Source of the DNA: Faecalibacterium sp. UBA1360
GTDB taxonomy: Bacteria > Bacillota > Clostridia > Oscillospirales > Ruminococcaceae
Reading direction: 5' to 3'
Length of the DNA stretch: 14,485 bases
Assembly: GCA_002306375.1 (NCBI GenBank)
Contig: DBRU01000096.1
Coordinates: 48,877 to 63,361 of the forward strand
Positions 1 to 7,854 of this stretch are shown piece by piece (the first letter of the stretch is position 1; each line of letters opens with the position of its first letter). The translations under genes and the position numbers were made by a program. The notes beneath the pieces were generated by a model. That model searched no databases and had not been told where the DNA came from. It saw only the letters and a program-made list of their open reading frames with translations.

Positions 1-723
1 GACCTGCACTGCGGCGGCCAGGACCTGATCTTCCCCCACCACGAGAACGAGATCGCCCAGTCCGAGTGCGCCAACGGCTGCACCTTCAGCCGGTACTGGA
101 TGCACAACGGCTTCTTGAACATCAACAACCAGAAGATGTCCAAGAGCGCCAACAACTTCTTCACCGTGCGGGAGATCGCCGACAAGTACGGCTACGAGCC
201 CATCCGCTACTTCATGCTCACAGCCGGCTACCGCATGCCGCTGAACTATACGGTGGAGCTCATCGAAAGCTGCAAAAACTCGCTGGAGCGCCTGTACACC
301 TGCCGCGAGAACCTGGACTTTGTCATCGCCCACGCCCACGGCGCCGACGCCGTCCTGGCCGACAAGGCCAAGGCTGCCAAAGAAAAGTTCATCGCCGCCA
401 TGGACGACGACCTGAACACCCCCGACGCCCTGGCCGCCGTGTTCGAGTTCGTCAAGGAGATCAACACCCTCTCCGACTCTGCGGACAAGGCGAGCCTGCA
501 AGCCGCCGCCGACATGTTCGACGAGCTGACCGGCGTGCTGGGCCTTTTGTACAACCGCAAGAGCGCGGCTGTCCCGCCCGAGGTCGCCGCCCTGGTGGAA
601 GAACGCGCCGCCGCCAAAAAGGCAAAGGACTTTGCCCGGGCCGACGCCATCCGCGCCCGGCTGACCGAGATGGGCTGGAGCGTGGTGGACACCGCCCAGG
701 GCCCCCAGGTCACCCCGCTGTAA
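1..723 (+). CDS. cysS: Cysteinyl-tRNA synthetase, C-terminal part (5' end outside window)
   Basis: This is the C-terminal 240 residues of a class I aminoacyl-tRNA synthetase that charges tRNA-Cys with cysteine in the cytoplasm. The frame is open from base 1, so the start and the HIGH-motif half lie upstream of the window. Visible hallmarks are the PHHENEIAQSE segment (fragment residues 12-22), which supplies the zinc-ligand His and Glu in this family, the WMHNGF segment, and the KMSKS ATP-binding loop at bases 133-147. A helical anticodon-binding (DALR-type) domain fills the last 120 or so residues. Full-length CysRS is about 460-480 residues, so roughly half is present. The stop codon is followed directly by an intrinsic terminator, so cysS ends its transcription unit. 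Identification is firm. Confidence 0.97.
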   Translation, partial: DLHCGGQDLIFPHHENEIAQSECANGCTFSRYWMHNGFLNINNQKMSKSANNFFTVREIADKYGYEPIRYFMLTAGYRMPLNYTVELIESCKNSLERLYTCRENLDFVIAHAHGADAVLADKAKAAKEKFIAAMDDDLNTPDALAAVFEFVKEINTLSDSADKASLQAAADMFDELTGVLGLLYNRKSAAVPPEVAALVEERAAAKKAKDFARADAIRARLTEMGWSVVDTAQGPQVTPL

Positions 724-735
724 GCCGAACCATTC

Positions 736-783
736 AGGAACAAGGCGCCCGCCGCACGGCCCCGGGGCCCTGTTCCTGTTTTG
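736..783 (+). terminator. Intrinsic terminator after cysS
   Basis: An inverted repeat AGGAACA (736-742) / TGTTCCT (771-777) encloses GC-rich sequence that can extend the stem (AAGGCGCC against GGGGCCCT with mismatches). It is followed by GTTTTG. It lies 13 bases after the cysS stop and separates cysS from the glycosyltransferase gene. The T-run is short, so termination may be partial. Confidence 0.6.
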
Positions 784-835
784 CATTGTACGCCGTTTGT
801 CCCGGCCCTTCCGGGCCCCAGCAAAGGAAGCTCCC

Positions 836-3800
836 ATGCACGCTGACCCGCTGCAAAAACAAAAACTGCCCGCCGCCGTGTGGGGAGTGGCCGCCGCCGC
901 GCTGCTGCTGCGTCTGGTGCTGGCCGCCGTCACCGCCGGCTATCCGTATGATGTATCCTGCTTTGTGGCCTGGGGCGACCGGCTGGCCAGCCTGGGCCCG
1001 GCGGCCTTTTACGCCCCGGACTATTTTGCCGACTATCCGCCCGGCTACCTTCCGGTGCTGGCCCTCGTGGCGGTGCTGCGCGGCGCGCTGGGCCTTGGGT
1101 CCGACGCGCCCTTGGCCCGCGTGCTGCTGGTATTTGTGCCCGCCGTGTGCGACATCGCCTGTGCGGCGCTGGTGCTGCGCATCGGCGGGGGACGCCCCGG
1201 CACCGTGCGGCTGGCGGCCTTTACGGCCTTTTGCCCCGCGCTGCTGTTCGGCACCGCCGTCTGGAAGCAGATCGACGGCGCCTTTGTCCTGCCGTTGCTG
1301 GCCTGCTTCTGGCTGCTGGAACGCCGCCGTTATCTGCCCGCCGCCTTTTTGTACGGCGTGGCCCTGGCCATCAAACCCCAGGCCCTGCTGGCCGGGCCCG
1401 TGCTGGCTTTGTGCTTTGTGCTGCAAGTGATCGACGCGGCCCCCGGCGGCCCCGCCGCTTTGGGCCGGGCCGTCGGTCGTTTGCTGGGCGGCGCGGCGCT
1501 GGCCCTGGCTGCGCCGCTGGCTCTGGCTCTGCCTTTTTACGGCCCCGTGCGCCTTGTGCCGGAACTTTTGCAAAAATACGCCGATACCTCTTCCGGCTAC
1601 ATGTATGCCAGCGTCAATGCCTTCAACTGGTTCGCGGCGCTGGGGGGCAACTGGGTCTCCACCGACAGCGTGGCCTTTTTCGGCCTGACCTGGGGGACTT
1701 TGGGCACGGTGCACATCCTGCTGCTGACCGCCGCTGTGTTTGCCGTGGGCATCCTGGCCTGGCGGTGCGACGCCAAGGCCGCGCCCGGCGCGCCCCGGCG
1801 CTTTTCACCGCTGTTGCTGGCGGCGTTCTACCTGGCAGGCATCTTCACCTTCGGCCACTGCATGCACGAGCGCTACCTGCTGCCCGGTCTGCTGCTGGCC
1901 CTGGCCGCCGCCGCCCGCTGGGGCGACATCCGGCTGTACGGCGCGGCCTTCGGCTTGTCGGTCACGAGCTTTCTCAACCTGGCCGCCGTCTATGCCCAGG
2001 TGAACACCGACGACCCCTGGTTCACCTCGGCGACCAGCCGCCTGTTCACCGGCATCGTCGGCTTTGCCCAGACCGCTTCCTTCGTGCTGCTGGCCTTCAC
2101 CGTCTGGACTTTGTGCCGCGGCGGGGCGGTATCGCCGCTGATCTCCGCCTCTCGCGGGGGACGCCGGGCGCGCATGGAGGCGGCGCAGGCCGCGGGCCGG
2201 GGCGCGCAGCCTGCCTGGACCCGGCAGGAAAAGACCGCCCTGGTCGCCCTGACCGCCGCGACCGCCCTGCTCAGCTTCAGCTATCTGGGCAGCATGACAG
2301 CCCCCCAAAACCCGCTGGACGCCACCGGGTCCACCGTGACCGTGGCGGCGGTGCCCCAGACCGACGGGGTCACGCTGTGGGCCTACCCGGGCATCAGCAC
2401 CGGCGGCAGCCTGACCGTGACCGACAGCGATGGCAATATCCTCTATAGCGCCGAACTGGGCTACGCCACCCCCTTTGCCTGGACGGCCTCGCCCATCGAC
2501 GCGCCGGCGGGGCAGGTGCTGAACATCACCGTGCACAATGCCCAGGTGTTTGAGCTGGCCCTGCGGGACGCCGACGGCGCGCTGGTTCCCGTGACCGGGG
2601 GCGACGCCCTGTTTGACGAGCCCGCCGCCGTGCCCGATACCATCAGCCAGCTCAACAGCATGTATTTTGACGAGATCTACCACGGCCGCACCGGGTACGA
2701 GCTGCTCCACGGCCTGACCGTCTACGAGACCACCCACCCGCCCCTGGGCAAGGACCTGATCATGCTGGGCATCGCCATCTTCGGCATGAACGGCTTCGGC
2801 TGGCGGGCATCCGGCGCGCTGTTCGGGGTATTGCTGGTGCCCCTGGCCTGGTGCTTTGCCCGCCGTCTGTCCCGGCGTCCCTGGGTGGGGGCGACGGCGG
2901 GGTGCCTGTTGGCGCTGGACTTCATGCGCTTTGCCCAAAGCCGGCTGGCCACCATCGACATATACGCCACCTTCTTCATCCTGCTGTCGGCCCACTGCAT
3001 GGTCTGGTACTGCCAGAGCGTGCTGGAAAAGGGCGTCACCCGGTCTTTGCGCCCCATGGCGCTGGGCGGCGTGGCCTTCGGGCTGGGGTGCGCGGCCAAG
3101 TGGACCGGCATCTATGCCGGGGCCGGGCTGGCCGTTTTGTACCTGGGCGTGCTGTATGCCCGCTATCGCCAGAAAAAGCCCGGCTTCTGGCGGGAATTCC
3201 GTACCGCCGCCGCCGGCGGGGTGGTGTTCTATGTGCTGCTGCCCTTTGTGATCTACCTGGCGTCCTACCTGCCCTATCTGTGGCATGACCCCACCTTCGG
3301 CCTGCAGGACTGGTGGGACTGCCAGCAGTATATGTTCTGGTACCACTCCACCCTCGAAGCCACCCATCCCTTCGAGAGCCGCTGGTACACCTGGCTGCTG
3401 GGCCTGCGCCCCGTGTGGTATTACCAGAACACCCACCTGGCCGCCGGGCTCAAGGGCAGCATTGCCGGCCTGGGCGGGCCGGTGATCTGGCTGTGCGGGC
3501 TGGGAGCTGTGCTGCTTTTGTGCTGGCGCCAGGTCTCGGGCCGCGGCACCCGGGCGGGGGCGGGTGTGCTGATCCTGTACGCCGCCCAGCTGGCCCCCTG
3601 GATGCTGGTGACCCGCTGCACCTTTTTGTACCACTATTTCCCCAGTTCCATGTTCTGTCTGGCCGCCATCGCCCTGGTACTGGGCCGCGCGTCCGACCGG
3701 CGCTTTGCCAAAAAGATAGCGGTGGGGCTGTGCGCGGTGTCCTTTGCCCTGTTTGTTGTGTATTACCCGGCCCTGTCCGGCCTGCCGGTGCCCGACTGGT

Positions 3801-3844
3801 GGGCCGACAGCCTGGAAATTTTGCCCAGCTTCGGTTTTTACTGA
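836..3844 (+). CDS. Two-domain GT-C membrane glycosyltransferase (PMT-like C-terminal half)
   Basis: A 1002-residue polytopic membrane protein, probably transferring sugars from a lipid (polyprenyl-phosphate) carrier on the outer face of the membrane. The ATG at 836 is chosen because AAAGGAAG precedes it at 823-830; an in-frame TTG at 797 lacks such a site. Residues 1 to about 445 form one GT-C-like unit, with an Asp in the first loop (D39) and a DYPPGYL motif at 66-72. Residues about 445-475 are a basic cytoplasmic linker. Residues about 490-605 look like a soluble beta-rich outer domain. From about 607 a second GT-C unit resembles protein O-mannosyltransferase/ArnT (GT39) enzymes, with the DE pair D612-E613 and HPPLGK at 634-639, followed by many hydrophobic helices. 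The acceptor and sugar cannot be read from the sequence. The gene stands alone between two terminators, with no evident partner. The family call is good; function beyond that is inference. Confidence 0.85.
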   Translation: MHADPLQKQKLPAAVWGVAAAALLLRLVLAAVTAGYPYDVSCFVAWGDRLASLGPAAFYAPDYFADYPPGYLPVLALVAVLRGALGLGSDAPLARVLLVFVPAVCDIACAALVLRIGGGRPGTVRLAAFTAFCPALLFGTAVWKQIDGAFVLPLLACFWLLERRRYLPAAFLYGVALAIKPQALLAGPVLALCFVLQVIDAAPGGPAALGRAVGRLLGGAALALAAPLALALPFYGPVRLVPELLQKYADTSSGYMYASVNAFNWFAALGGNWVSTDSVAFFGLTWGTLGTVHILLLTAAVFAVGILAWRCDAKAAPGAPRRFSPLLLAAFYLAGIFTFGHCMHERYLLPGLLLALAAAARWGDIRLYGAAFGLSVTSFLNLAAVYAQVNTDDPWFTSATSRLFTGIVGFAQTASFVLLAFTVWTLCRGGAVSPLISASRGGRRARMEAAQAAGRGAQPAWTRQEKTALVALTAATALLSFSYLGSMTAPQNPLDATGSTVTVAAVPQTDGVTLWAYPGISTGGSLTVTDSDGNILYSAELGYATPFAWTASPIDAPAGQVLNITVHNAQVFELALRDADGALVPVTGGDALFDEPAAVPDTISQLNSMYFDEIYHGRTGYELLHGLTVYETTHPPLGKDLIMLGIAIFGMNGFGWRASGALFGVLLVPLAWCFARRLSRRPWVGATAGCLLALDFMRFAQSRLATIDIYATFFILLSAHCMVWYCQSVLEKGVTRSLRPMALGGVAFGLGCAAKWTGIYAGAGLAVLYLGVLYARYRQKKPGFWREFRTAAAGGVVFYVLLPFVIYLASYLPYLWHDPTFGLQDWWDCQQYMFWYHSTLEATHPFESRWYTWLLGLRPVWYYQNTHLAAGLKGSIAGLGGPVIWLCGLGAVLLLCWRQVSGRGTRAGAGVLILYAAQLAPWMLVTRCTFLYHYFPSSMFCLAAIALVLGRASDRRFAKKIAVGLCAVSFALFVVYYPALSGLPVPDWWADSLEILPSFGFY

Positions 3845-3863
3845 TCGCTGACGGTATCCACAT

Positions 3864-3899
3864 GCCCCGGAGCGTATCCCGCCCCGGGGCGCTTTTTTT
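3864..3899 (+). terminator. Intrinsic terminator after the glycosyltransferase gene
   Basis: A perfect 7-bp stem GCCCCGG (3864-3870) / CCGGGGC (3884-3890) with a 13-base loop is followed by GC and seven T residues. It lies 20 bases after the stop codon and upstream of the vanR promoter, so the van cluster is transcriptionally separate from the glycosyltransferase gene. Confidence 0.85.
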
Positions 3900-3946
3900 G
3901 CCAAAACCGCACTCGATTCCTGATTGTAAACACTGGGGGCGCGGCG

Positions 3947-3976
3947 TTGGCGGGCGGCGGTGGGCTGTGGTATAAT
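3947..3976 (+). promoter_or_regulatory. Putative sigma-A promoter of the van cluster (before vanR)
   Basis: TTGGCG (3947-3952, 4 of 6 to the -35 consensus), an 18-base spacer, and a perfect TATAAT (3971-3976) preceded by TGTGG. Transcription would begin near 3983, giving a leader of about 40 bases to vanR. The ribosome binding site AAAAGGAGG is at 4007-4015, seven bases before the ATG at 4023. It is the only convincing promoter seen for the five-gene cluster. I did not find a clear VanR-type operator next to it. Confidence 0.75.
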
Positions 3977-4022
3977 ACGACCGGGCGCGCCCGCGCCCCA
4001 TCGCTGAAAAGGAGGCGTCTTT

Positions 4023-4721
4023 ATGCCGGGTATCCTGGTGGTGGACGACGAACGCGAGATCGCGGACCTCGTCCGGCTGTATCTGCAAAACGAAGGCTTT
4101 TCCGTTCGCACGGCGTCCACAGCCGCCGAGGCGCTGGCGGCCATCCGGGCCCAAGCCCCCGACCTGGCCGTGCTGGACGTCATGCTGCCCGATATGGACG
4201 GCTTTGCCCTGTGCCGGCAGATCCGGGCCGAGCATCTGTTCCCCATCATCATGCTCACGGCCCGGGTGGAGGACATCGACAAGATCACCGGCCTGACTCT
4301 CGGGGCCGACGACTACATCACCAAGCCCTTCAACCCGCTGGAACTGGTGGCCCGGGTCAAGGGTCAGCTGCGCCGCTACATCCGCTACAACGCCGCCGCG
4401 CCCCACGGTGCGCCCACGCAGACCGAGGAACACGAGGTGCGGGGGCTGTATTTATCCCGCACTGCCCACAAATGCACGCTCTACGGCAAAGAGGTGGCCC
4501 TGACCCCGCTGGAATTTTCGATTTTGTGGTATCTGTGCGACCGGCAGGGGCAGGTGGTCTCCAGCGAAGAATTGTTCGAGGCCGTCTGGGGCGAAAAATA
4601 CATGGACAGCAACAACACGGTCATGTCCCACATTGCCCGCCTGCGGGAAAAACTGGGCGAAGCGCCCCGCCGGCCCAAATTCATCAAGACTGTCTGGGGG
4701 GTGGGGTATACCATTGAGTAA
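4023..4721 (+). CDS. vanR: VanR-type response regulator (OmpR family)
   Basis: A 232-residue two-component response regulator that, when phosphorylated by its partner kinase, binds DNA to activate the van genes. The receiver domain (about 1-115) has the acidic pair D8-D9, the phospho-acceptor D52 in VLDVMLPDMDG, the switch Thr T79 and K101 in the YITKPF motif. The C-terminal half (about 130-232) is an OmpR/PhoB winged-helix domain, ending in the typical VWGVGYTIE. All catalytic residues are intact and the length is normal. The start has a strong AAAAGGAGG site. The gene overlaps vanS by 8 bases and heads a cluster of ligase, dipeptidase and racemase genes; that context, more than the sequence alone, makes it VanR and not another OmpR regulator. 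Autoregulation through the upstream promoter is probable but unproven. Confidence 0.9.
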   Translation: MPGILVVDDEREIADLVRLYLQNEGFSVRTASTAAEALAAIRAQAPDLAVLDVMLPDMDGFALCRQIRAEHLFPIIMLTARVEDIDKITGLTLGADDYITKPFNPLELVARVKGQLRRYIRYNAAAPHGAPTQTEEHEVRGLYLSRTAHKCTLYGKEVALTPLEFSILWYLCDRQGQVVSSEELFEAVWGEKYMDSNNTVMSHIARLREKLGEAPRRPKFIKTVWGVGYTIE

Positions 4722-5898
4722 ACTGCTGCAAAGTCTGCGCGGCCGCGTGGGCAAAAAAGACCGCCGCGCATCCTACTATGGCCGCAGCCCGCTGGGCATG
4801 CTGGCCTTGTACCTGCTGGCGCTTGGGGGCGTGGCGCTGGCCACGGTGGTGCTGTTTTTTGTGGGGTATGGCATGTACCAGACCGTGCAGGGGCTGTATT
4901 TTACCTACTCCACGGGTCCCTTTACCATTGTGAGCCTTCTGCTGTGGGGCGTGTACGGGGTGTTCCGCTTTGCCCGTGACACGGCCCTGTTTCTCGTGTG
5001 TGGCCTGTTCATCGGCGGTTGGCTGTGGGTGACCTATCTGTTTTTGCGCTGGGGCCAGCGGGACGTGAGCCGGGTCATCGACATGGCCGACCGCCTGGCC
5101 GACCCCGCCAAAGGGGAGATCCAGCTGCCCGCCGCCCTGGCCGAAGCCGAGGTGCGGCTGAACCTGGCGCGGCAGACCGCCCTGGCCAACGCCGCCGCCG
5201 CCCGGGAAGCCGAACAGCGCAAAAATGATCTGATCGTCTACCTGGCCCACGATCTGAAAACCCCGCTGACCAGCGTCATCGGTTACCTGACGCTGCTGCG
5301 GGACGAGCCCCAGCTCAGCCCCGAACTGCGGGCGCGGTACACCGGCATCGCCCTGCAAAAGGCCGAGCGGCTGGAGGATCTGGTCAACGAATTTTTTGAG
5401 ATCACCCGCTTCAACCTTTCCCACCTGGAACTGGAACGCCGCCCCGTGGACCTGCGCCGGCTGCTGGAACAGATCGTCAGCGAGTTCGAGCCCGTTTTTG
5501 CCCAAAAGAAACTGCGCTGTACCCTGGACCTGCCCCAGGAGTTCCGCTGCGACGGCGACCCTGACAAGCTGGCCCGGGTGTTTGACAATCTTTTGCGCAA
5601 CGCCGGGCATTATGCCTTTGACGACAGCTGCGTGCAGATCACCGGCAAGCAGGAAGGGGATACCCTGACCTTGCGGTTCCGGAACGCCGGCCGCACGATC
5701 CCGCCCGAAAAGCTGGACCGCCTGTTTGAGCAGTTCTTCCGCCTGGACACCTCCCGTGCCACCGACGCCGGCGGCGCGGGGCTGGGCCTGGCCATTGCCC
5801 GGCAGATCGTGCAGGCCCACGGCGGCGCCATCCGGGCCGAAAGCGCCGACAACACCGTGACCTTTGTGGTGGACCTGCCCGCCGCAAGAAAATCGTAA
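4714..5898 (+). CDS. vanS: VanS-type sensor histidine kinase
   Basis: A membrane sensor kinase of 394 residues, predicted to sense glycopeptide or cell-wall stress and phosphorylate VanR. The TTG at 4714, overlapping the vanR stop (TTGAGTAA), is chosen as start: a G-rich stretch at 4696-4705 could serve as ribosome binding site, and the resulting short basic cytoplasmic tail fits before the first helix. An ATG at 4633 in frame lies deep inside vanR and looks less likely. Helices are at about 29-53 and 90-111 with a short outer loop, then a linker. The dimerisation/phosphotransfer box is NDLIVYLAHDLKTPLTSVI with H179; the YLAHD.KTPLTSVIGYL form is characteristic of VanS proteins. N-box (DNLLRNA) and G-boxes (GGAGLGLAIARQIV) are intact. 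Stop is followed by a 136-base gap before vanG. Confidence 0.88.
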   Translation: MSKLLQSLRGRVGKKDRRASYYGRSPLGMLALYLLALGGVALATVVLFFVGYGMYQTVQGLYFTYSTGPFTIVSLLLWGVYGVFRFARDTALFLVCGLFIGGWLWVTYLFLRWGQRDVSRVIDMADRLADPAKGEIQLPAALAEAEVRLNLARQTALANAAAAREAEQRKNDLIVYLAHDLKTPLTSVIGYLTLLRDEPQLSPELRARYTGIALQKAERLEDLVNEFFEITRFNLSHLELERRPVDLRRLLEQIVSEFEPVFAQKKLRCTLDLPQEFRCDGDPDKLARVFDNLLRNAGHYAFDDSCVQITGKQEGDTLTLRFRNAGRTIPPEKLDRLFEQFFRLDTSRATDAGGAGLGLAIARQIVQAHGGAIRAESADNTVTFVVDLPAARKS

Positions 5899-5906
5899 GA
5901 TTTTCT
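5887..5906 (+). promoter_or_regulatory. AT-rich hairpin at the vanS stop; possible VanR-box remnant
   Basis: AGAAAATC (5887-5894) and GATTTTCT (5899-5906) form a perfect 8-bp inverted repeat around GTAA, which spans the vanS stop codon. No T-run follows, so it is not a standard terminator. The overlapping TCGTAAGATTTT (5893-5904) agrees at 8 of 10 fixed positions with the VanR-binding consensus TCGTANGAAANT as I recall it from enterococcal work. A chance match in this gap is quite possible. Function is uncertain. Confidence 0.3.
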
Positions 5907-5951
5907 CACAAAAAACGTCAGCTTGCCGCAAGCACGCCCGCAAACACGCCG

Positions 5952-5989
5952 CGCCCCGTCCTGTTACCATATTGGTGCAGGGCGGGGCG
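5952..5989 (+). promoter_or_regulatory. Strong GC hairpin in the vanS-vanG gap (attenuator or processing site?)
   Basis: CGCCCCGTCCTG (5952-5963) pairs with CAGGGCGGGGCG (5978-5989) over 12 positions with one G-U wobble. Inside the loop ACCA (5966-5969) can pair with TGGT (5973-5976). The 3' side is followed only by ATTTGCT, a weak U-tract. It sits 45 bases before the vanG start and could act as a leaky terminator, a processing/stability element that sets the ratio of regulator to enzyme transcripts, or part of a leader switch. No promoter with recognisable -35/-10 boxes is seen in 5899-6034. Confidence 0.55.
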
Positions 5990-6034
5990 ATTTGCTGAGC
6001 AAAATTCCCACCCCCGTCCGCGGAGGAAGGAACC

Positions 6035-7108
6035 ATGTGCCTGAAAACCAACATGCACGCCTGCAAACTGCTGGTGTTTTTTGGCGGCTGCTCGTCCGAG
6101 TATGCCGTGTCCCTGCAATCGGCCTGCGCCGTTTTGCAGACGCTGGACCCCGCCCGCTACGCCCCGGTGCCCGTGGGCATCACCCGGGACGGAGCCTGGC
6201 TGTACTATACGGGCCCCATCCAGGCCGTCGCCGCCGATACCTGGCACAAAGACGCCGCCCATTGCACCCCCTGCACGCTGGACCTGACCCGGGGCGCCAG
6301 GGCGCTTTGGCTGGCCGACGGCGGCCGTGTGGCCTTTGACGCGGCCTTTCCGATCCTGCACGGCAAAAACGGCGAGGACGGCACCTTGCAGGGCGCGCTG
6401 GAACTGGCCGGCGTGCCTCTGGTGGGGTGCGGGTGCCTGGCCGGGGCGCTGTGCATGGACAAACACCGGGCCCATCTGCTGGCCGCCGTGGCCGGGGTGA
6501 CCGTGCCCCGGGGCCAGACCTTTTATAAAGGGGACGACCTCGCCGCCCTGCGCGCTGCGGCCGACGCCATCGGCTGGCCGGTGTTCGTCAAGCCGGTGCG
6601 GGCGGGGTCCTCCTTTGGCATCAGCTGCGCCAAGGACCCGGCCGAACTGGAACAGGCCGTGGCCGAGGCCTTCCGCTACGACGATGTGATCTTGCTGGAA
6701 CAGGCCATCCCGGGCTCCGAAGTGGGCTGCGCGGTGCTGGGGAATGCCGCGGGCGATCTGGTCACCGGCGAGCCTGACCTGATCCAGCTGGCCCCCGGCG
6801 AAGCGATGTTCGACTACGGCGAAAAATACACCCTGGCCCATTCGGCCATCCACTGCCCGGCCCCGGTCCCGGCCGAAACGGCCCGCCGCATCCGGCAAAC
6901 GGCCCAGACCGTGTACCGCGCCCTGGACTGCCGGGGCTTTGCCCGGGTGGACCTGTTTTTGACCCCGGACGGGGACCTGGTGTTCAACGAGGTCAACACG
7001 ATCCCCGGCCTGACCGCCCACAGCCGCCTGCCCGGTATGATGAAGGCCGCGGGTATGGGCTTTTCGGCCCTGCTGGACCGGGTCATCGAACTGGGGGTGC
7101 AGGGATGA
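6035..7108 (+). CDS. vanG: D-alanine--D-serine ligase, VanG type
   Basis: A cytoplasmic ATP-grasp ligase of 357 residues that would join D-Ala to D-Ser for peptidoglycan precursors in place of D-Ala-D-Ala. The ATG at 6035 has GGAGGAAGG at 6022-6030; M7 is a weaker alternative. Evidence for D-Ser specificity: the N-terminal FGG..SEYAVSLQSA (residues 16-30) has Tyr where ordinary Ddl enzymes have His (SxEHxVS), and the omega-loop reads FDYGEKYTL (259-267), the form found in VanG/VanC-type ligases and unlike the VanA/VanB (D-Lac) loop. LHGKNGEDGTLQG, CMDKHRAH, KPVRAGSSFGI and the Mg-binding FNEVNTIPG (317-325) match VanG closely along their length. Its stop overlaps vanXY by 4 bases (ATGA). The housekeeping Ddl is not in the window. 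Family certain; D-Ser over D-Ala preference well supported but inferred. Confidence 0.92.
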   Translation: MCLKTNMHACKLLVFFGGCSSEYAVSLQSACAVLQTLDPARYAPVPVGITRDGAWLYYTGPIQAVAADTWHKDAAHCTPCTLDLTRGARALWLADGGRVAFDAAFPILHGKNGEDGTLQGALELAGVPLVGCGCLAGALCMDKHRAHLLAAVAGVTVPRGQTFYKGDDLAALRAAADAIGWPVFVKPVRAGSSFGISCAKDPAELEQAVAEAFRYDDVILLEQAIPGSEVGCAVLGNAAGDLVTGEPDLIQLAPGEAMFDYGEKYTLAHSAIHCPAPVPAETARRIRQTAQTVYRALDCRGFARVDLFLTPDGDLVFNEVNTIPGLTAHSRLPGMMKAAGMGFSALLDRVIELGVQG

Positions 7109-7851
7109 CCGCTCCCGCGGCGCTGCACCTGGGCCGGGCCGACACCCGGCGGGGCAGCTTGATCCTGGTCAACCGGGACCACCCCCTCAACAGCGAGCTG
7201 GTGCCCGACCTGGTGCCCTTGCCCGGGGGCTGGCCCGACCTGCACCTGGACCGGGACGCCGCCCGCATGCTGGGCGCGGCGATCCGGGCCGCGGGCGGGG
7301 CAGGGCAGATCCTGCCCGTGTCCGCCTGGCGTAGCATGGCCGAACAGAAATCCATCTGGGCCGACACCCTTGTGCGCAGGGGCCCCGATTTCACCGCCCG
7401 GTATGTGGCGCGGCCCGGATGCAGCGAACACCAGACCGGCCTGGCCGTGGACCTGGCCCTGGCCGCCGATGTGATCGACGCCATCTGCCCGGACTTCCCC
7501 GACGAAGGCGTCTGCGCCGCCTTCCGCCGCCTGGCGCCCCGGTACGGTTTTATCCAGCGCTACACCGAGTCCAAGCGGGAGCTGACGGGCATTGCCGCCG
7601 AGCCCTGGCATTTCCGATATGTGGGCACGCCCCACGCCCTGCTGCTGCACCGGGAGGGCCTTTGCCTCGAGGAGTACCCGGCCTTTCTGGACGGCGGTCC
7701 CCGCACCCTGGTGCTGGAAAACGGCCGCCGGGTCCGCGTCAGCCGTCTGCCCTGCCGCGCCGCCGTCACCGAGCTGCGGCCCGCTGGGCCCTGCTGGCAG
7801 CTTTCGGGGGATAACGCCGGCGGCTTCATTTTGACTGAGTGGGAGGTGTGA
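7105..7851 (+). CDS. vanXY: D,D-dipeptidase/D,D-carboxypeptidase, VanXY type
   Basis: A zinc peptidase of the M15 (VanY/VanX) family, 248 residues, predicted to hydrolyse D-Ala-D-Ala dipeptide and trim terminal D-Ala from pentapeptide precursors so that they cannot compete with D-Ser-ended ones. The zinc motif SEHQTGLAVD (residues 107-116) provides H109 and D116. The catalytic Glu and third zinc ligand are in EPWHFRYVG (E166, H169). There is no signal peptide or membrane helix, which argues for the cytoplasmic bifunctional VanXY and not membrane-anchored VanY. The last 60 or so residues after the catalytic core form a C-terminal extension, a length closer to the VanG-cluster enzyme than to shorter VanXYC. 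It starts inside the vanG stop (ATGA) and ends 3 bases before vanT, so translation is coupled. Confidence 0.88.
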   Translation: MTAPAALHLGRADTRRGSLILVNRDHPLNSELVPDLVPLPGGWPDLHLDRDAARMLGAAIRAAGGAGQILPVSAWRSMAEQKSIWADTLVRRGPDFTARYVARPGCSEHQTGLAVDLALAADVIDAICPDFPDEGVCAAFRRLAPRYGFIQRYTESKRELTGIAAEPWHFRYVGTPHALLLHREGLCLEEYPAFLDGGPRTLVLENGRRVRVSRLPCRAAVTELRPAGPCWQLSGDNAGGFILTEWEV

Positions 7852-7854
7852 GCC

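Noticed and set aside
801..818. Short hairpin (CCCGG/CCGGG) between the cysS terminator and the glycosyltransferase start
   Set aside because: A 5-bp GC stem is common by chance at this base composition, has no T-run, and shows no link to a known leader. I also found no convincing promoter here, so nothing is claimed.
66..1430. Plus-strand 454-codon frame spanning the cysS end, the terminator and the glycosyltransferase start
   Set aside because: It is out of frame with the recognised cysS (KMSKS motif) and glycosyltransferase, crosses a terminator, and its translation is Arg/Pro/Cys-rich and uncharacteristic.
7105..7851. Reading vanXY as membrane-anchored vanY
   Set aside because: No signal peptide or membrane helix is present at the N-terminus, and vanG follows without a vanW/vanY pair. 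The cytoplasmic VanXY assignment fits better.
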